From Candidatus Methanophagaceae archaeon (GTDB lineage Archaea > Halobacteriota > Syntropharchaeia > Alkanophagales > Methanospirareceae): a stretch of DNA of 9,593 bases. Location of the stretch: positions 1 to 9,593 of the forward strand of contig QENJ01000232.1 in assembly GCA_013374505.1 (NCBI GenBank), in the 5' to 3' direction. The notes beneath the pieces were generated by a model. The model was given only the letters and a program-made list of their open reading frames with translations, searched no databases and was not told the DNA's origin. Below, piece by piece: positions 6,273 to 9,593 of the stretch (positions are counted from its first letter, which is position 1; each line of letters starts with the position of its first letter). The translations under genes and the position numbers were made by a program.

Positions 6273-6280
6273 CTCAAAAA

Positions 6281-6301
6281 ACCACCTGTATCACAGGAGG
6301 T
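6281..6301 (+). promoter_or_regulatory. Hairpin sequestering the Shine-Dalgarno of the S-layer gene
   Basis: ACCACCTGT (6281-6289), loop ATC, and ACAGGAGGT (6293-6301) pair in eight of nine positions with a single A-A mismatch. The 3' arm contains the full Shine-Dalgarno AGGAGGT (6295-6301). Its distance to ATG 6317 is 15 bases (16 from GGAGG), longer than the usual 5-10. Upstream in-frame stop TAA at 6305-6307 and the signal peptide fix the start at 6317, so the long spacing is real if this site is used. Confidence 0.5.
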
Positions 6302-6316
6302 AAATAAAAAGAGAAT

Positions 6317-9300
6317 ATGAAAACAAAAGTAAGAGAAGGAAAAGTGATAGTAGGGATAGCATTTGCGGCGATAATGGTCGCTTCGATATTCGCTATGGTT
6401 GCGCCAACTAGTATGGCCGGAACGAATGGGGGTTTTTCTCCTGATGAGGAGCCCGCGTCTTCGATACGGATATACGGTGACGTGCAACCACAGGGGAATG
6501 CTCCAGAGCGATATATCAATTATAAAGAACCATTTGACCCGACAGTAATACCAAAAGATTCGATCACGTACAATCCAGCGATTATTGAAGAGAACCGTGA
6601 CCCTGGGACACCGTATTACGGTATAATAATAGGTAAAGGTAGCAGCAGTGAGAATGCCCGTGAGAAGATATTCTTGAGGTCATGGTACGAGCCCTGTGGC
6701 CAGTACAATGGACCAAGAAAGAATGACTCACACCCCACAATAAACATGGAATACACTTACATGCTGATGAACACATTGTATCTACCAATAACGGGCACAG
6801 CACCAAACACAGAATTTTTAATACCAACATGTGAGATTGATACGCAAACAGGACTTGGTGCATGGTCTGGAGCAAAAGATACTAACCTAACCACGGTTGC
6901 AAGTATTAGCGGACCTGCTGTAGCGCCGTTAGTTGAAACAGGTGAAACAGTGCTTGGCGAAATCAGCCTGGAGAAGAGATTAGCTCTGCAGGAAGGGGAT
7001 AAAGTGCAGTTCTTCGACCACACAGTGGAACTAACAAATATCAAAGTGGACGAAGATAGACGTCCAACAGAGTTCGTTATAAAAGTAGCATATGCAGGAA
7101 ATGCACAGGACGATTCAGAAAAAGGCTGGATTAGTTTAGCGGATGAAGACAAAATATACTTTGACCGTCATAACAACGAGTATGACACAGCGAACCACGA
7201 TGCGGCTACCGGTCATATAAGGACCTGGTATGTGCGCCGAGACAAAGATAGACTCATAGTGGGTAAGGAGCTACACTGGGGCGATGTGTTCTACGTAGAT
7301 GCGGTGAGATACGAGGTAACAGCAGTCGAAGTGGTTGATACAGACGGTGATGGTGTAATGGATGCGTTCAAGTACATTACGCTTAGGACGAAGCTGCCGA
7401 AGGGCGATGGTTCTGTTCGTGATGAGAGCGTTGTATCTTCACAGTTTATAGACTGTATCGCGCCGGCAGAGTTAATACCGTTGCTTCCGCCGTTTAACAT
7501 GAACCATGACATGGTTGATGACATAGACATACCGTTGTGGACAGATGCTACAGAAGAAAGAGACTGGACAAGACAGGATTATGCGGGTACAAAACTTACA
7601 GACAGCAAGGGCAATTGGATAGCATACGATGTTAAGATGCGTGTAATTGATAACATAGACCCATTAGAGGTTATATACATAGAAGAGCAAGTAGAAGAGC
7701 GATATTCAACGAATTTACTGGAGAAGCTGCGAGAAGACTGGAAAGGCGAAGGAGGACGAAAGGATTTGATCCTCGTTCTTGATTCATCACAAAACCTGGT
7801 TGACGATGGATTCTTTGATTTGCAGATAGACGGTTTGGTTTCGGCAATATACGCAATTCCACAAGATGGCACTGTCTCAGTGTGTGTGATTCAGTTTTCG
7901 AACTATGCTAAAGTAGAAGTACCACTCACCCAAATAACACCAGACACGGTCAACGGTATTGCAACAAAGATGCAGGCGATTGATCCAATAGAGCAAAACA
8001 CCAACATGAGTGCTGCTTTCTTCAAAGTAGCGAAAGTCATTACTGAATCATCAGATGCACCAACAAAAATAGTGGATATATCCAGTGATGGATGGGTAAC
8101 AGAAGGCAATACAACGGTAGGGAGACAAGCTGCGATAGATGCGGGACTTGATGTAATAAACGTTTTCGGAATAGGCGAATCTAAGGACGCTATTAACAAG
8201 GCGCTTTTACAGAGTCTTGTATACAATGGTTTCTATATATTTGCAGACGATCCAGCGATCATCGTGGCTAGAACAGAGGAAAAGATAAGGCAAGAGGCAG
8301 GAGGACTAATAACAGAGTCCTGGACGAAATTCGATGTTCAGTCACTACCAGACCTGTACACAGCGTTCGTGCTGCCTGAACTACCAGACTATTATACAAT
8401 ACCGGATGTTAGCTGGCCAGTCGAACTTGATGGAGACTACATCATCACGACTTCGTGGATTGCACCGCAAGCAACAGGAGACTTGTACGACAACAAAATA
8501 GGTGGAGATCCCACTGAGCAGAGAGTCGCGTTCTCATACGACCAGAAGGACGGCGAAGACGGTAATGACATCTATGTGTACTATGACGACGAGCTAAAGA
8601 TGGCCACCATAAAGATATACGGTAATGGCAGTGACAGCACGTTTGGAATTACCAATGATTGCAATATCGAGCAGTACGAGAACTGGGAAGAGCCATTTAA
8701 TCCGACAGCGATAAGAAAGGATTCGATCACCTTTGATGCAGCGATACTACAATATAGCCCAGAATATTCAATGAATGCACAGAACGAAAACGTAGACCTG
8801 AAGGAGTACTTAAGAGTATGGTATGTGCCCGAGTACGAGTTCTATGGCTGGCATAAGCTGATAGGGTTAGCACCAGCAATAGTTATCGAGACAACTTATA
8901 TGCTCATTGATTCGCAGGACAAGAAACCATGGCATGCAGATGTAGACAGTTGGTTCCCATTCCCAATCGTATCAGATCCAACAACGGAACAGATAGGACT
9001 TGAGTTGTTTGAGAACCCAGGTGTCGAGTCTGTAAGGAATAACCTTGTAAGACTAGCATACCTATCTTGCAACCCAGACGACATAAAGGAAGGGTTACTA
9101 CCGAAAACAACAAACGGAACAATAAGGCTAGAGAAGACGTACCTCATGGAGAAAGACGATGTCGTGCAATTCATTGACCACAAGTTGAAGTTCACAGGAT
9201 ATGGTATGTCTGATACCTATCCAGAGGTGACCTTATGGTACTGCGGTAATACCGAGGATGATACGAAAAAAAGCGTCGATTTAACCTCGAATAACACGTT

Positions 9301-9593
9301 CTTCGATAGACACAATAATGGCAAACCTGATAACACACCAAAGCATCCAGACGTGACATGGTATGCTCGGTACGATGGACGATTGAGAGATACGGATAAG
9401 GCACTGATCACAGTGGGTAAGGAATTACAGAGAGGAGATGTCTTCCACGTGGACGGAGTGCGATACGAGATACCAGCGATAGAGGTTCTGGACAACAATG
9501 GGAACACAGACGATGGTTGTGAGAAATTCAAGTACATAACATTGAGAACACCACTTCCGAAGTATCTTAACGATAGCGAATACACGCTGGGTC
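6317..9593 (+). CDS. S-layer-like surface protein with internal vWA domain (3' end beyond window)
   Basis: The frame stays open for 1092 codons to the window edge. It starts with a Sec signal peptide: basic MKTKVREGK, hydrophobic core VIVGIAFAAIMVASIFAM, likely cleavage after TSMA (residue 34). A module at about 50-362 recurs at about 765-1082. Matching pairs include EPFDPTVIPKDSIT (71-84) / EPFNPTAIRKDSIT (792-805), VQFFDH / VQFIDH (230, 950), FDRHNN (282, 996), GDVFYVDAVRYEV / GDVFHVDGVRYEI (322, 1040) and FKYITLRT (351, 1071). Between the copies, about 481-663, is a vWA fold: DLILVLDSSQN with MIDAS-like Asp489, Ser491 and Asn493 (Ser is usual), NTNMSAAF with Thr562, and DISSDGW with Asp591. 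DTDGDGVMD (341-349) looks like a Ca2+ loop. At least eight N-X-S/T sequons suit archaeal glycosylation. The tandem layout recalls methanogen/ANME S-layer proteins. It would be exported and assembled on the cell surface. The C-terminal anchor is not in view, so family naming is tentative. Confidence 0.8.
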   Translation, partial: MKTKVREGKVIVGIAFAAIMVASIFAMVAPTSMAGTNGGFSPDEEPASSIRIYGDVQPQGNAPERYINYKEPFDPTVIPKDSITYNPAIIEENRDPGTPYYGIIIGKGSSSENAREKIFLRSWYEPCGQYNGPRKNDSHPTINMEYTYMLMNTLYLPITGTAPNTEFLIPTCEIDTQTGLGAWSGAKDTNLTTVASISGPAVAPLVETGETVLGEISLEKRLALQEGDKVQFFDHTVELTNIKVDEDRRPTEFVIKVAYAGNAQDDSEKGWISLADEDKIYFDRHNNEYDTANHDAATGHIRTWYVRRDKDRLIVGKELHWGDVFYVDAVRYEVTAVEVVDTDGDGVMDAFKYITLRTKLPKGDGSVRDESVVSSQFIDCIAPAELIPLLPPFNMNHDMVDDIDIPLWTDATEERDWTRQDYAGTKLTDSKGNWIAYDVKMRVIDNIDPLEVIYIEEQVEERYSTNLLEKLREDWKGEGGRKDLILVLDSSQNLVDDGFFDLQIDGLVSAIYAIPQDGTVSVCVIQFSNYAKVEVPLTQITPDTVNGIATKMQAIDPIEQNTNMSAAFFKVAKVITESSDAPTKIVDISSDGWVTEGNTTVGRQAAIDAGLDVINVFGIGESKDAINKALLQSLVYNGFYIFADDPAIIVARTEEKIRQEAGGLITESWTKFDVQSLPDLYTAFVLPELPDYYTIPDVSWPVELDGDYIITTSWIAPQATGDLYDNKIGGDPTEQRVAFSYDQKDGEDGNDIYVYYDDELKMATIKIYGNGSDSTFGITNDCNIEQYENWEEPFNPTAIRKDSITFDAAILQYSPEYSMNAQNENVDLKEYLRVWYVPEYEFYGWHKLIGLAPAIVIETTYMLIDSQDKKPWHADVDSWFPFPIVSDPTTEQIGLELFENPGVESVRNNLVRLAYLSCNPDDIKEGLLPKTTNGTIRLEKTYLMEKDDVVQFIDHKLKFTGYGMSDTYPEVTLWYCGNTEDDTKKSVDLTSNNTFFDRHNNGKPDNTPKHPDVTWYARYDGRLRDTDKALITVGKELQRGDVFHVDGVRYEIPAIEVLDNNGNTDDGCEKFKYITLRTPLPKYLNDSEYTLG

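Noticed and set aside
6122..6307. 61-codon + frame upstream of the S-layer gene
   Set aside because: Low-complexity composition and overlap with both TATA-like boxes and the leader hairpins argue for non-coding DNA.
6757..7152. Minus-strand frames throughout 6266-9585
   Set aside because: All lie opposite the single long + strand frame that carries a signal peptide, duplicated modules and vWA motifs; they are Ser-rich shadows.

Overview
The window is archaeal, most likely from a methanogen-related euryarchaeote (Halobacteriota; an ANME-1/Methanophagales-like or Methanosarcinales-like source is my best guess, not proven). The evidence is a pair of A-type ATP synthase catalytic-head genes (subunits A and B), an archaea-specific eight-helix membrane protein of the DUF63 family, a CooC-type nickel-insertion ATPase as used for CO dehydrogenase/acetyl-CoA synthase, TATA-box-like promoter elements with short leaders, and a large secreted S-layer-like protein. 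All convincing genes lie on the + strand.

Layout. Positions 1-112 hold the C-terminal end of a nitroreductase-like protein that seems to lack an internal segment. Positions 113-547 hold no intact gene; one frame reads as decayed coding sequence and there is a compound inverted repeat. A TATA-like element preceded by a perfect hairpin leads into cooC (608-1390). After 181 non-coding bases comes atpA (1572-3353), then atpB (3382-4782) 28 bases later. The usual partners of these genes (D, F, C, E, H/I, K) are not in the window. A possible 48-residue single-helix membrane ORF (4795-4941) overlaps the start of the DUF63 gene (4913-5737).

Positions 5738-6316 are a long intergenic region. It contains a 10-bp tandem array with an inverted mate (5779-5923), an AT-rich palindrome, two TATA-like boxes and a hairpin that would bury the Shine-Dalgarno sequence of the next gene. 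From 6317 to the window edge runs one open frame of at least 1092 codons. It encodes a signal-peptide-bearing S-layer-like protein made of two copies of an envelope module about 720 residues apart, with a von Willebrand factor A (vWA) domain between them.

How the genes relate. AtpA and AtpB form the hexameric nucleotide-binding head of the A1Ao ATP synthase. CooC would supply nickel insertion for CODH/ACS, central to C1 metabolism in such archaea, but no CODH gene is nearby. The DUF63 protein is conserved but of unknown role. The S-layer/vWA protein is an independent transcription unit with its own elaborate leader, and it is the most interesting object here: an adhesion-type domain built into a cell-surface lattice protein.
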